A stretch of 64,000 nucleotides of DNA, taken from the NCBI GenBank assembly GCA_018061965.1, contig JAGOTG010000005.1, forward strand, positions 62,001-126,000. The letters are read 5' to 3'. Shown here one piece after another: positions 45,091 through 53,464 of the stretch. The translations under genes and the position numbers were made by a program. The notes beneath the pieces are model-generated. The model searched no databases. It saw only the letters and a program-made list of their open reading frames with translations, and was not told where the DNA came from. Source of the stretch: Legionellaceae bacterium. Lineage in GTDB: Bacteria > Pseudomonadota > Gammaproteobacteria > Legionellales > Legionellaceae. How positions within the stretch are numbered: position 1 is the first letter of the stretch; each line of letters begins with the position of its first letter.

Positions 45091-45558
45091 ATGACTACTA
45101 TGAATAAATTGTTTGCATATTTCGGGCTAATTTTTGCTCTAATGGGTTATCAAACTGCAAGTCAGGCTTCCGTTGCATTAGAAGATCTCAACGGCAATAA
45201 AATCTCATTGGCATCTTTGCATGGCAAATGGGTGTTTATCAATTATTGGGCCAGTTGGTGTGGGCCTTGCCTTGAAGAAATTAGTGCATTGAACCATTTT
45301 TATGCGACCAAACACCCGGAAAAAGTCGCTGTATTTGCCGTCAATTTCGACTCCTCTTCTGTCCCTCAACAACGCCGCCTCGCGCAAGAGAATGATATTG
45401 AATACCCTAGTTTAAATCCGAGCTCTTTAAAATCTCTCCATTTAGATAATATTTCCGTGGTTCCGGTCACTTATGTTTTTGATCCAAAAGGAAATTTGAA
45501 CACCACTTTGTACGGTGGTCAAACTGAAGAAAATTTGCAGGCTTTGTTGAATAGTTAA
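45091..45558 (+). CDS. TlpA/ResA-like exported thioredoxin
   Basis: From 45091 the protein has 155 residues. A signal peptide or N-terminal anchor (MNKLFAYFGLIFALMGYQTA, after MTT) is followed by a thioredoxin fold with the redox motif WASWCGPCLEEI and the cis-Pro in SVVPVTYVFDP. It is predicted to act in the periplasm in disulfide reduction, for example in cytochrome c maturation or protein repair. It stands alone with its own -10 element. An ATG at 45103 (MNKLF) is also possible. Confidence 0.88.
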   Translation: MTTMNKLFAYFGLIFALMGYQTASQASVALEDLNGNKISLASLHGKWVFINYWASWCGPCLEEISALNHFYATKHPEKVAVFAVNFDSSSVPQQRRLAQENDIEYPSLNPSSLKSLHLDNISVVPVTYVFDPKGNLNTTLYGGQTEENLQALLNS

Positions 45559-45644
45559 CGTGATGGATGTTCGTAGTGCCATTGGATTTCTCGCTTTTTT
45601 TGTTCTATATTTAGAGTATTGTTGCAATAACTAGAGGTGCCGCC

Positions 45645-46331
45645 ATGGGTAAAACAGATGATTTAATTCAAAATGCAACGGATGCTAAAAATCGTATTGA
45701 TAAATCAGATTGCAAATCTAGCGGAGCTGTTAAAGAGGTATCGAAGCAGTATTTGGATAGGTTGATTACTGAGCTAAATCAAATTAACTCTGGTCAGGCA
45801 TATGGTGAGGATGAAGGGGCTGATAAAAAAAGGAGACAGAAAGCAATCGAGCGCGAAATTGAACTGGTAGTGCAAGCGAATACAGGCATAAAAACATCTA
45901 AAGGATTCGACTCATGGTGGCAAGCAGCAAAACATTATGGGGGCAATGCAGCTTTGCTTGGAGTCGCCGTTGCCGTAGGTATGGCCGTCGCTCTTTGTAA
46001 TCCAGTTGGTCTTGCATTCGTCGGAGCTGTAGTATTAGGCGCCGTCGCTGCAGTAGCTGCGTTCGCCCTTTATAAAGGGCTTTCTTGTGTCTGGGATTGG
46101 GTTCGGGGTAACAACTCTCAAGCAAAAGTGAGATCAGCTGCACAGCTAGAATTAGGGTTAGATAAGGCTAAAGAGATAGAATTAAGTACAGTTACAGGTA
46201 CAGGCGTACCACTTAGACCAGCGACGGCTACTAAAAGCACTGCCGTGCCCAATCCCCTGGGGAGTCAGCAGAGTACGCAACTTCCACCAGGGGCTCAGGC
46301 TGCACAGAATCGCAGATTTCCCAGAACTTGA
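45645..46331 (+). CDS. Unknown 228-aa protein with a Gly/Ala-rich hydrophobic hairpin
   Basis: No named family is recognised. Residues 1-85 are charged and helical. Residues about 103-145 hold a long Gly/Ala/Val-rich hydrophobic segment (GVAVAVGMAVALCNPVGLAF and onward) that could form two closely spaced membrane helices of glycine-zipper type. The C-terminal third is polar, rich in Thr, Pro and Gln. There is no signal peptide. Intracellular bacteria use such paired helices in effectors that insert into host membranes; that is speculation here. It is convergent with pagP. Confidence 0.6.
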   Translation: MGKTDDLIQNATDAKNRIDKSDCKSSGAVKEVSKQYLDRLITELNQINSGQAYGEDEGADKKRRQKAIEREIELVVQANTGIKTSKGFDSWWQAAKHYGGNAALLGVAVAVGMAVALCNPVGLAFVGAVVLGAVAAVAAFALYKGLSCVWDWVRGNNSQAKVRSAAQLELGLDKAKEIELSTVTGTGVPLRPATATKSTAVPNPLGSQQSTQLPPGAQAAQNRRFPRT

Positions 46332-46340
46332 GACGCTTTC

Positions 46341-46901
46341 TCAATTCAACACCCATTTCGCCAACACAAACAAAACGTTCCCAACGTTTTGTTTGCCTGG
46401 CACATAAATCATTGTTAGCGAAGCACGTTGGTGTGCAATCACGACCAAAGGTAGGATCCCAGGAAACGGAATGGAATGTACGATATCGGGACGCGAAGTC
46501 ATGAAGACGGTATACCCGATGCCAACGCCGGTTTTGGCATTGAAATGCAACATTTTTTCAAACCCATAGCCGGCAATCGGCTCCACATTTTTATGAGAGT
46601 CTAGAAAAGTAAACGCGTATAATTGATGCCAATCCCCATCTTCATCATAATAGCTTTTTCCCAATCCACCGCCCCAGGGATTTTCGTTGTAAGTTCTATG
46701 ATTTGAATAATAAAAACGATTATGCCAAGTATAAGCTGGAATTTGGAGCTCGACTTTTCCATCGTACCAAATTTGATGGAGACGACGGCAAGTTGGCTGC
46801 AATAATCTTGACACATTCGGGCAATCATATTTTGTGCTGCAGGGGTCTGCTTGTACCAGGGACGCGATCAGTAGAAAAAATAGAAATAGGCTGTTTCTCA
46901 T
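46341..46901 (-). CDS. pagP: PagP lipid A palmitoyltransferase
   Basis: The ATG at 46901 gives 186 residues with a signal peptide (MRNSLFLFFLLIASLVQA). The mature part matches PagP along its length: IPAYTWHNRFYY (catalytic His), YNENPWGGGLG, FLDSHKNVEPIAGYGFE (catalytic Asp-Ser), and MIYVPGKQNVGNVLF. It is an eight-stranded outer-membrane barrel that adds palmitate to lipid A and gives resistance to cationic peptides. An earlier in-frame start inside the PiT gene is less likely. The start lies just after the PiT stop, so the genes may be co-transcribed. Confidence 0.93.
   Translation of the reverse strand: MRNSLFLFFLLIASLVQADPCSTKYDCPNVSRLLQPTCRRLHQIWYDGKVELQIPAYTWHNRFYYSNHRTYNENPWGGGLGKSYYDEDGDWHQLYAFTFLDSHKNVEPIAGYGFEKMLHFNAKTGVGIGYTVFMTSRPDIVHSIPFPGILPLVVIAHQRASLTMIYVPGKQNVGNVLFVLAKWVLN
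46367..46395. repeat. Perfect 13-bp inverted repeat inside the pagP 3' end
   Basis: CAAACAAAACGTT (46367-46379) and AACGTTTTGTTTG (46383-46395) are separated by CCC. They encode the conserved GKQNVGNVLF stretch, so the dyad coexists with protein constraint. It would form a stable hairpin in the pagP mRNA. Confidence 0.8.
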
Positions 46902-46902
46902 C

Positions 46903-47892
46903 TCAAATAATGGCCCACATAATACCCGCCGCAATCAATGCGGTAACAGGAATGGTGAATAACCAAGAGAGGACCATGCGGCGTATCGTCGTCCAATTTA
47001 ATTGACGCGCACTATGAAACACGCCGACACCTGCAATCGAGCCGGCCACGGTTTGCGTGGTGGAGACAGGCACACCAAAGACTGACGCCGTCATAATAGC
47101 CAAAGCGGCACCCGTTTCGGCTGCACAGCCTCGTACAGGATTTAAATTGGTGATTTTGGTGCCCATGGTATGCACAATGCGCCATCCGCCAGATAACGTG
47201 CCCAACGCCAAGGCCAAATGGCACGTCACAGTAACCCATAAAGGCACAAAAAAAGGACCTTGTAACCATGAGGAAGAAAAGAGTAATAAAGTGATGATCC
47301 CCATGGTTTTTTGCGCGTCGTTGGTCCCGTGGGTGATGCTTAAACAAGCGGAAGAAATCAGCTGTAAGGTCTTAAATAATTTTTGATTGGTACGCGTATT
47401 CCGGATCCGTAAAATGCGATTGATGCAAAACATGACGATAATGCTGGCCAATAGACCAATGACCGGCGTAATTAATATACCAACAAGAATTTTACACAAC
47501 CCTATCCATTTTAAGGTCGCCCATCCGCCTTTTATGATGGCTGCACCTGCCAATCCGCCAATCAACGCTTGAGAAGAGCTGGCAGGAATGCCGTAGTACC
47601 AAGTTAGCAGCCCCCAAAAAATGGCGCTGAGTAATGCAGAAAAGATCAGATTGGCGTCGACAACGGGTAAACTGACCAAATCAGTCCCAATCGTTTGGGC
47701 AACGGCCATTTTAAAAAATAAAAACGCAATAAAATTGAACAGGGAAGCCCATAACACGGCCTGAATAGGGGTCAATACTTTCGTGGTCACAATGGTGGCA
47801 ATAGAATTAGCCGCATCATGAAAGCCATTGATAAAATCAAACACATACGCAGTTATCAACACGCATATGATGAAAAGCGTTCCTTGCTCCAT
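46903..47892 (-). CDS. PiT-family inorganic phosphate transporter
   Basis: The 329-residue protein has about ten helices and two PiT signatures: FDFINGFHDAANSIATIV near the N-terminus and SITHGTNDAQKTMGII in the second half. It imports phosphate as a metal-phosphate complex with protons. No PhoU-like DUF47 gene, often paired with PiT carriers, is adjacent. pagP follows immediately on the same strand. Confidence 0.93.
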   Translation of the reverse strand: MEQGTLFIICVLITAYVFDFINGFHDAANSIATIVTTKVLTPIQAVLWASLFNFIAFLFFKMAVAQTIGTDLVSLPVVDANLIFSALLSAIFWGLLTWYYGIPASSSQALIGGLAGAAIIKGGWATLKWIGLCKILVGILITPVIGLLASIIVMFCINRILRIRNTRTNQKLFKTLQLISSACLSITHGTNDAQKTMGIITLLLFSSSWLQGPFFVPLWVTVTCHLALALGTLSGGWRIVHTMGTKITNLNPVRGCAAETGAALAIMTASVFGVPVSTTQTVAGSIAGVGVFHSARQLNWTTIRRMVLSWLFTIPVTALIAAGIMWAII

Positions 47893-47951
47893 GGCCGTTG
47901 CTGCCTCTTAATAAAAAATGAACGGACTTAAAATTGCTCCCTTAGCTTACT

Positions 47952-48620
47952 TTACACATAATAACTACTTTTTGTTAACAATTTCGATCCCCAGCGCATG
48001 ACGGTGCGAATGACGTCTGGTAATGCGACGCCCCCATGCGCATAAGCAGACAGAGCATGACTATTTTCATCTATCGCCATTTGTTTCACTATAGCTCGAC
48101 TTTTGAGGTCTTCCGCAGGCAGCGAGTATAAATGGCTCTGTAGATGGCGGGTGACTTGCTCTTCTGTTTCAGCCAAAAATCCCAAGCTGATGCGATCACC
48201 GGCCAAACCAGCCAAAGCACCTATCACAAAAGAGGCACTGTACCATAGGGGGTTGAGCCGACTAGTGGTTGATTCAAGTTCAGACAAACGTTGCTCACAC
48301 CATGCCAAATGATCGACCTCTTCTGCGGCTGCATGCTGCAAATGATCGCGAATCGCCTCTTTGCGTGCAACCAAAGCTTGGCCTTGGTAAAGTGCTTGGG
48401 CTGATACTTCGCCGGCGTGATTGACACGCATGAGTCCGGCCGCATGTTGTTTTTGGCGAGAGGTTAACGAATGTTCGGGTATGACGGCACCTGGATTTTC
48501 GCGCGGCGTGGTGCGCTTCGGTTCGGGAAAAACCGTTTGTATGGCAGTGTCCACTAAAGCAATGCACTGATCTCTGAAAGAATAAGGGCGCATACTAGAA
48601 ATAACCGAGGGGGAATGCAT
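47952..48620 (-). CDS. coq7: Coq7-type diiron demethoxyubiquinone hydroxylase
   Basis: The 222-residue protein has the Coq7 domain with the two-helix diiron signature: LMRVNHAGEVSAQALYQGQA (first Glu), AAAEEVDHLAWCEQRL (EExxH), then the C-terminal half with LAETEEQVTRHL and MAIDENSHA. It performs the last ring hydroxylation in ubiquinone synthesis, the role UbiF has in E. coli. It is transcribed from the hairpin-rich region shared with the cold-shock gene. The N-terminal 60 residues are a variable extension. Confidence 0.92.
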   Translation of the reverse strand: MHSPSVISSMRPYSFRDQCIALVDTAIQTVFPEPKRTTPRENPGAVIPEHSLTSRQKQHAAGLMRVNHAGEVSAQALYQGQALVARKEAIRDHLQHAAAEEVDHLAWCEQRLSELESTTSRLNPLWYSASFVIGALAGLAGDRISLGFLAETEEQVTRHLQSHLYSLPAEDLKSRAIVKQMAIDENSHALSAYAHGGVALPDVIRTVMRWGSKLLTKSSYYV

Positions 48621-48628
48621 TTGATTAT

Positions 48629-48675
48629 ATACCCAATAAACTGCAAAATGCTATGTTTTGGAGTTTATTGGGTAT
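48629..48675. repeat. Long imperfect hairpin upstream of coq7 and the cold-shock gene
   Basis: A 14-bp stem (48629-48642 with 48662-48675) and a 5-bp stem (48644-48648 with 48656-48660) are separated by one G/G mismatch, with a 7-nt loop. It starts nine bases upstream of the coq7 start codon. It could be an operator, a 5' mRNA structure or a dispersed palindrome. Confidence 0.65.
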
Positions 48676-48710
48676 CCGTATCCCCCCCTGCAAAGTATTC
48701 CTGCGTATGA

Positions 48711-48806
48711 TATACTTGAGTGCGGTTGAAAGTACGGTTAACATTGTCCTCCTGAAGGTAGGGCTGTGAGGACGACATTTTTTGCTGTCATTCTCGTTTG
48801 AGAATG
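48711..48806 (+). promoter_or_regulatory. Extended -10 and structured 5' leader of the cold-shock/Bat operon
   Basis: TGATATACT (TATACT at 48711-48716) looks like an extended -10 promoter. The leader of about 110 nt contains two hairpins: GTCCTC (48746-48751) with GAGGAC (48768-48773), and CATTCTC-GTTT-GAGAATG (48789-48806). cspA-type genes carry structured, temperature-responsive leaders, so this region may sense cold or bind the gene's own product. Confidence 0.5.
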
Positions 48807-48834
48807 CCCATATTAAAATTAGGAATAAAAGGTT

Positions 48835-49107
48835 ATGTGTATAAAACGTATAAAAAATTGGTTCAAAAATTTATTTTCAGCGGGATCATCTGAAGCCCGG
48901 CATTCTGGCGTGATTAAGTTTTTTGATCGCAAAAAACGCTTTGGATTTATTATTGCGAAAAACAATGAGCATGAATACTTTTTCCATGTGGCCTCTACCC
49001 GTCCGCGTGATTTTAAAGGATTGCAAGATGGTGTTGCAGTCACATTTGCGGTTATCAAAGGTAAGAAAGGGCCTCAGGCTGACCGGATTGAAATTGTAAA
49101 GGAATAA
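48835..49107 (+). CDS. Cold-shock-domain protein with basic N-terminal helix
   Basis: The 90-residue protein contains a cold-shock domain from about residue 23: GVIKFFDRKKRFGFI (RNP1-like) and YFFHVAS (RNP2-like). The first 22 residues form a basic amphipathic helix (CIKRIKNWFKNLF) not found in standard CspA. It binds single-stranded RNA or DNA. Its stop is two bases before the moxR start, so it leads the Bat operon, an unusual arrangement. AAAAGG precedes the ATG. Confidence 0.88.
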   Translation: MCIKRIKNWFKNLFSAGSSEARHSGVIKFFDRKKRFGFIIAKNNEHEYFFHVASTRPRDFKGLQDGVAVTFAVIKGKKGPQADRIEIVKE

Positions 49108-49109
49108 AA

Positions 49110-50117
49110 ATGGAAGGGACAAAGTATCGTGCTGCCTCAGCAGTTCAAGAGCAAATTGTCGAATTAAATCGCTATTTGAATACTCGGATCCTTGGTCAAA
49201 CCGCATTGATGACGCGCATTCTGATAGCGTTGCTAGCAGATGGTCATTTGTTATTAGAGGGTGCGCCAGGGTTGGCAAAAACCAGAGCAGTGAAAGAGTT
49301 GGCCGCAGGGATTGAAGGCTCGTTTCACCGCATTCAATTTACCCCGGATTTGCTACCAGGGGATTTAACGGGGACCGATGTCTATCATCCCGAAAATGGT
49401 TCATTTGTGTTCTTGCCCGGACCAATTTTTCATAATATGGTCTTAGCCGATGAAATCAATCGAGCGCCAGCGAAAGTTCAATCCGCTTTGTTGGAGGCGA
49501 TGGCAGAACGTCAAGTGACTATTGGGAGCAAAACCTACCCACTTCCCGAATTGTTTTTAGTCATGGCAACGCAAAATCCTATTGAACAAGAAGGGACTTA
49601 CCCGTTGCCAGAAGCGCAATTGGATCGATTTTTGATGTATGTCACCATTTCTTATCCGGATGAATTGGTGGAACGTGAGATCTTAAATTTGGCACGTCAA
49701 GAGGCCTTGGTCCAACACGGTTCAGTCAAAAGTGGCGCTCAATCTTCAATCAAACCTTTACCACAATCAGTTTTATTTGAAGCGCGTCAACAAGTCCTCC
49801 AAGTTCATACTAGTCCTGCCTTAGAACATTATATTGTGCAGTTGGTGGTTGCTACACGCAACCCAGCCCAGCATAGTGAAACATTAGGCCGGTGGCTCCG
49901 TTTTGGCGCGAGTCCGCGTGCGACGATCGCCTTGGATCGTTGTTCTAAAGCGCACGCATGGTTGGCAGGCCGCGATTTTGTAACGCCGGAAGATATTCAT
50001 GCGGTTGCACATGAAGTGTTGCGCCATCGAATCTTATTAACTTATGAAGCAGAGGCAGAGGGTGTGCGTTGTGATGACTTCATTACCGAATTACTCCGCC
50101 GCGTGGCTGTGCCATAA
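49110..50117 (+). CDS. MoxR-family AAA+ ATPase
   Basis: The 335-residue ATPase shows Walker A in LLEGAPGLAKTRAVKELA, Walker B in MVLADEINRAPAKVQSALLE, and the sensor region FLVMATQNPIEQEGTYPLPE that is distinctive of MoxR proteins. MoxR ATPases act as chaperones for von Willebrand factor A (VWA) proteins, and the VWA genes follow here. The operon order moxR-DUF58-DUF4381-batA-batB-batC-batD is complete. Confidence 0.95.
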   Translation: MEGTKYRAASAVQEQIVELNRYLNTRILGQTALMTRILIALLADGHLLLEGAPGLAKTRAVKELAAGIEGSFHRIQFTPDLLPGDLTGTDVYHPENGSFVFLPGPIFHNMVLADEINRAPAKVQSALLEAMAERQVTIGSKTYPLPELFLVMATQNPIEQEGTYPLPEAQLDRFLMYVTISYPDELVEREILNLARQEALVQHGSVKSGAQSSIKPLPQSVLFEARQQVLQVHTSPALEHYIVQLVVATRNPAQHSETLGRWLRFGASPRATIALDRCSKAHAWLAGRDFVTPEDIHAVAHEVLRHRILLTYEAEAEGVRCDDFITELLRRVAVP

Positions 50118-50135
50118 AACTTGGGTGAGGGCACT

Positions 50136-51050
50136 ATGCAAGCAGGCTTAGCCGTTACGGTGGCAGAGCTGATTGCTCTTGCCGAGCAAGCACAACGTGT
50201 GCACTATCCGCCCAAAGGTTATGCTGCGCGTATCGGGTTGCATCAATCCCGCGTGCGCGGACGTGGCATGGATTTTTCGGAAGCGCGCAATTATCAGGCG
50301 GGTGACGAGGTCCGGCACATGGAATGGCGCATGACAGCCCGCACCGGTCGGCCCCACGTGAAAGTCTATCATGAAGAACGTGAGCGCCCTGTGTTGCTGG
50401 TGGTTGATTTTTGTCCGTCCATGTTTTTTGGGACGAGAGTCGCCTTCAAATCCGTGATTGCCGCGCGCTTAGCTGCCATATTGGCATGGACCGCAGCCGA
50501 GCAAGGGGATCGAGTCGGTGGTTTGTTGTATTCGCCGGAAGCACACCGAGCGTTTACCCCGCGGACTCGACGTGCGGGTGTCTTGCCATTTTTGGCTGGA
50601 TTAAGTCATTATTCTCAAGAAAATCAACCGGTTAGCGACCAAGGGACTCAAGCATTTGACCAAGCTTTGACACGGATCCAGCGTTTACTTAAGCCCGGTA
50701 GTATTGTGGTGCTCATTTCGGATTTTTATCATTGGCAAGATCACCATGAACGTTTGTTGCGACGTCTCAGTGGGCATCATGATTTGTTGGCGTACCATAT
50801 TTGTGATCCGCTTGAACTGGGGCCACCGCTGCCGCAATTATATGGTATGTCCGATGGAAAAAAAGACTTGTTAGTGGATACCAGTTTAGATAGCGTGCGT
50901 TTTGGATATCAATTCTATTGTGAGCAGCGGATTACGACGTTGACCCAGCAAATGCAACGTATTCCAATGCAGTATACGCAAGTGACCAGTGACATGAATT
51001 TGTCGCTGTTAGTCAAACACACCTTTCCACAGCGTTTGAGGTCACGATGA
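50136..51050 (+). CDS. DUF58 protein of the Bat operon
   Basis: The ATG at 50136 (GTGAGG six bases upstream) gives 304 residues; a TTG five codons earlier is less likely. The DUF58 signature is GRGMDFSEARNYQAGDEVRH, followed by MEWRMTARTGRPHVKVYHEE. A VWA-like part begins at VLLVVDFCPSMFFG. DUF58 proteins are constant partners of MoxR ATPases, but their biochemical role is not known. It overlaps the DUF4381 gene by 4 bp. Confidence 0.9.
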   Translation: MQAGLAVTVAELIALAEQAQRVHYPPKGYAARIGLHQSRVRGRGMDFSEARNYQAGDEVRHMEWRMTARTGRPHVKVYHEERERPVLLVVDFCPSMFFGTRVAFKSVIAARLAAILAWTAAEQGDRVGGLLYSPEAHRAFTPRTRRAGVLPFLAGLSHYSQENQPVSDQGTQAFDQALTRIQRLLKPGSIVVLISDFYHWQDHHERLLRRLSGHHDLLAYHICDPLELGPPLPQLYGMSDGKKDLLVDTSLDSVRFGYQFYCEQRITTLTQQMQRIPMQYTQVTSDMNLSLLVKHTFPQRLRSR

Positions 51051-51535
51051 ATCCAGATCAAGACCTCCTCCAACAATTGCATGATATTCATCTGCCCGCA
51101 GCACTGGGTAGATGGCCGTTGGCCCCTGGATGGGTTGCCTTGCTGGGCATCATGTTACTACTCTTGATCGTAGGGGTTGTGTGGGGATGGCGCTGGGTTC
51201 GGCGCGGTAAAGTGAAACGTGAAGCACTGCGTGTACTCGCGCTGTATGAAAAAACCTATTATGCCGAAATGAATACCCAGACTTCGAGTGCTGCGTTGAA
51301 TGAATTACTTAAACGAGTGGCTTTGGCGTATTTCCCTCGCGAACAAGTAGCGCAATTGTATGGCAAAGAGTGGTTGGTTTTTTTGCAAGAAACCAGCAAA
51401 AAATTAGATTTTTTGACGGAGGGCGAGGCTTTTTTATACGCACCTTATCAACCTAATCAAGCGCGAGATTTGCGTCCATTATTTCATTTGGTGCGCAGCT
51501 GGATTGCACAACGGGAGCGGCCATGTTTGTCTTAG
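51047..51535 (+). CDS. DUF4381 membrane protein of the Bat operon
   Basis: The 162-residue protein has one clear membrane helix (about residues 27-50, WVALLGIMLLLLIVGVVWGW) after a short conserved N-terminus (LHDIHLPAALGRWPLAPGW). A cytoplasmic helical domain follows. This is the DUF4381 pattern found between DUF58 and batA in proteobacteria. Its function is unknown. The start overlaps DUF58 and the end overlaps batA by 13 bp. Confidence 0.85.
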   Translation: MNPDQDLLQQLHDIHLPAALGRWPLAPGWVALLGIMLLLLIVGVVWGWRWVRRGKVKREALRVLALYEKTYYAEMNTQTSSAALNELLKRVALAYFPREQVAQLYGKEWLVFLQETSKKLDFLTEGEAFLYAPYQPNQARDLRPLFHLVRSWIAQRERPCLS

Positions 51536-52539
51536 CGTTGCCATGGGTACTTTTATTACTGCCGCTACCTGGGTTGCTATGGTTTTTGCTTCCGCCCGTT
51601 AAAGCGCAGGTTTCCGCGGCGTTGAAAGTGCCTTTTTATGCGGCTATGCAAACTTTGATTCAACAAGATAAAACTTTGTTGACCAAACATAGGCATGTTT
51701 GGTGGCTCATGCTGGCCTGGAGTTTGTTTATAGTGGCTTTGGCGGGACCCAAATGGGTTGGTGAACCGCGTCCTCTCTCACGGGATAGTTACAATATTAT
51801 GTTGGTTTTGGATATTTCTCCCAGTATGGGAGTGAATGACATGGTGGAACATGGCCGCCGGGAGACACGTTTGTTCGCGGTGAAACGCGCGGCCAAACAA
51901 TTCGTGGCCAAACGCGTGGGAGATAAAATTGGTCTGATCTTATTTGGGGAGCAAGCCTTTCTTTTGACGCCTTTGACGTATGATCGGCGCAATGTGGCGC
52001 AACGTATTGATGATGCGACGGTGGGTCTGGCCGGCAAATCGACGTCCCTGGGTGACGCGGTGGGTTTGGCCATCAAGCGCTTGCAGCAAGCACCCGCAGA
52101 AGGACGGATGATTGTGGTGTTGACGGATGGTGTGTCTAATTCTGGGGTGTTAACGCCGCAGAAGGCCGCAACGTTGGCGCAGAGCGAAAAAATTCAAATT
52201 AATACCATTGGTTTACATTCTAGTTTGGATCCCAGATCGTTTGATGGCTTGTTTTTGAGTATGTCAGGCGCTGCTGATCTGGATGAAGACACGTTAAAAG
52301 ACGTAGCCAAGATAACGGGTGGACAGTATTTTCGTGCGACCGATCCGGCCTCCTTGGAGAAAATTTATGCGCATATTGATCAGATGACGCGAGTAGCGCA
52401 AGACCAAGCGGAAATTCGACCGCAATATGATTATTATCCTTGGTTTTTAGCTCCTGGTTTATTCATTTTTTTCGTCTTATTATTGGGTCGTGCAGGATTG
52501 GGATGGCATCAATTTACATTGGGACAAAAAAATGAGTGA
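51523..52539 (+). CDS. batA: BatA-like VWA-domain membrane protein
   Basis: The 338-residue protein has two N-terminal membrane helices, a von Willebrand A domain with the metal-site motif VLDISPSMG (DxSxS, about residue 97) and DGVSN, and a C-terminal helix. This is the BatA/Aer operon layout. It is thought to work in the envelope stress or aerotolerance complex with BatB and MoxR. It overlaps batB by 8 bp. Confidence 0.92.
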   Translation: MFVLALPWVLLLLPLPGLLWFLLPPVKAQVSAALKVPFYAAMQTLIQQDKTLLTKHRHVWWLMLAWSLFIVALAGPKWVGEPRPLSRDSYNIMLVLDISPSMGVNDMVEHGRRETRLFAVKRAAKQFVAKRVGDKIGLILFGEQAFLLTPLTYDRRNVAQRIDDATVGLAGKSTSLGDAVGLAIKRLQQAPAEGRMIVVLTDGVSNSGVLTPQKAATLAQSEKIQINTIGLHSSLDPRSFDGLFLSMSGAADLDEDTLKDVAKITGGQYFRATDPASLEKIYAHIDQMTRVAQDQAEIRPQYDYYPWFLAPGLFIFFVLLLGRAGLGWHQFTLGQKNE

Positions 52540-53464
52540 TCTGCATTTTTTGCGACCATTATGGTTATGGGCTTTGTTGCCGGTGCTTGGATTAGCGATT
52601 GGGTTGTTGCAACGCAGAAGTGCTGTGTCCATTTGGTCTAAAGTCTGTGACGCGCATTTGTTACAGCCTTTGTTGATCTACCATGGTCGGACGCAAAGAC
52701 TGGCAACCGTATTGGGTGTTTTTTGTAGTCTGTGCTGTATGATTTTAGCTCTGGCCGGCCCGACTTGGTCAAAGATTTCTGTACCGACTTATCAGCATTT
52801 AAATCCACATATGATTTTGTTGGACTTATCGAGCACTATGCTGACGCACGATTTGTCCCCCGATCGCCTAACGCGTGCCAAATTTAAAATCCATGATCTT
52901 TTGGCATTGCCCAATGCTGGGCAATTTGGATTGATGGTGTATTCAAGCGAGCCTTTTGTGGTGTCACCATTGACCGATGATGCTCAAACCATTGATATTC
53001 TATTGGCTTCTTTGAGTCCGGATATTTTGCCGGTAGATGGTAATCATTTAGAACAAGCGCTTATGGAGGCCCAAACCATGTTTACAGATATGGGGCTCCA
53101 TGCTGGCGATATGTTGGTTTTAAGTGGCCAGGTTCCTTCGGCCGCAGCGGTCGATGCGGCGCAAAAACTGGGACAAGAAGGTTACACAGTCTCAGTAATG
53201 CCATTATTGGCAGATAAATCAGCCCGGTCGTTATTTTCACCGTTGGCCAAAGCAGGTCATGGAACCGTGTTGGCGTTTACTGATTCTGATGCAGATATCC
53301 AAAAATGGTTAACATCGCGCAGCAAAGCTTCGCATCGCTATCAAATGAACGAACAAGATGATGTGACGATTTGGCGGGACCAAGGTCGGTGGTTCCTGGT
53401 AGCTGGATTGCTCTTCTTCTTACCTTTATTTCGTCGCGGATGGTTTGAGAGGATTGGGGCATGA
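52532..53464 (+). CDS. batB: BatB-like VWA-domain membrane protein
   Basis: From the ATG at 52532 the protein has 310 residues. Two N-terminal membrane helices are followed by a VWA domain with the metal-site motif LLDLSSTML (DxSxT) and a C-terminal helix. It is a homologue of BatA, and the two probably pair in the membrane. The start overlaps the batA stop region and the stop overlaps the batC start by 4 bp. Confidence 0.9.
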   Translation: MSDLHFLRPLWLWALLPVLGLAIGLLQRRSAVSIWSKVCDAHLLQPLLIYHGRTQRLATVLGVFCSLCCMILALAGPTWSKISVPTYQHLNPHMILLDLSSTMLTHDLSPDRLTRAKFKIHDLLALPNAGQFGLMVYSSEPFVVSPLTDDAQTIDILLASLSPDILPVDGNHLEQALMEAQTMFTDMGLHAGDMLVLSGQVPSAAAVDAAQKLGQEGYTVSVMPLLADKSARSLFSPLAKAGHGTVLAFTDSDADIQKWLTSRSKASHRYQMNEQDDVTIWRDQGRWFLVAGLLFFLPLFRRGWFERIGA

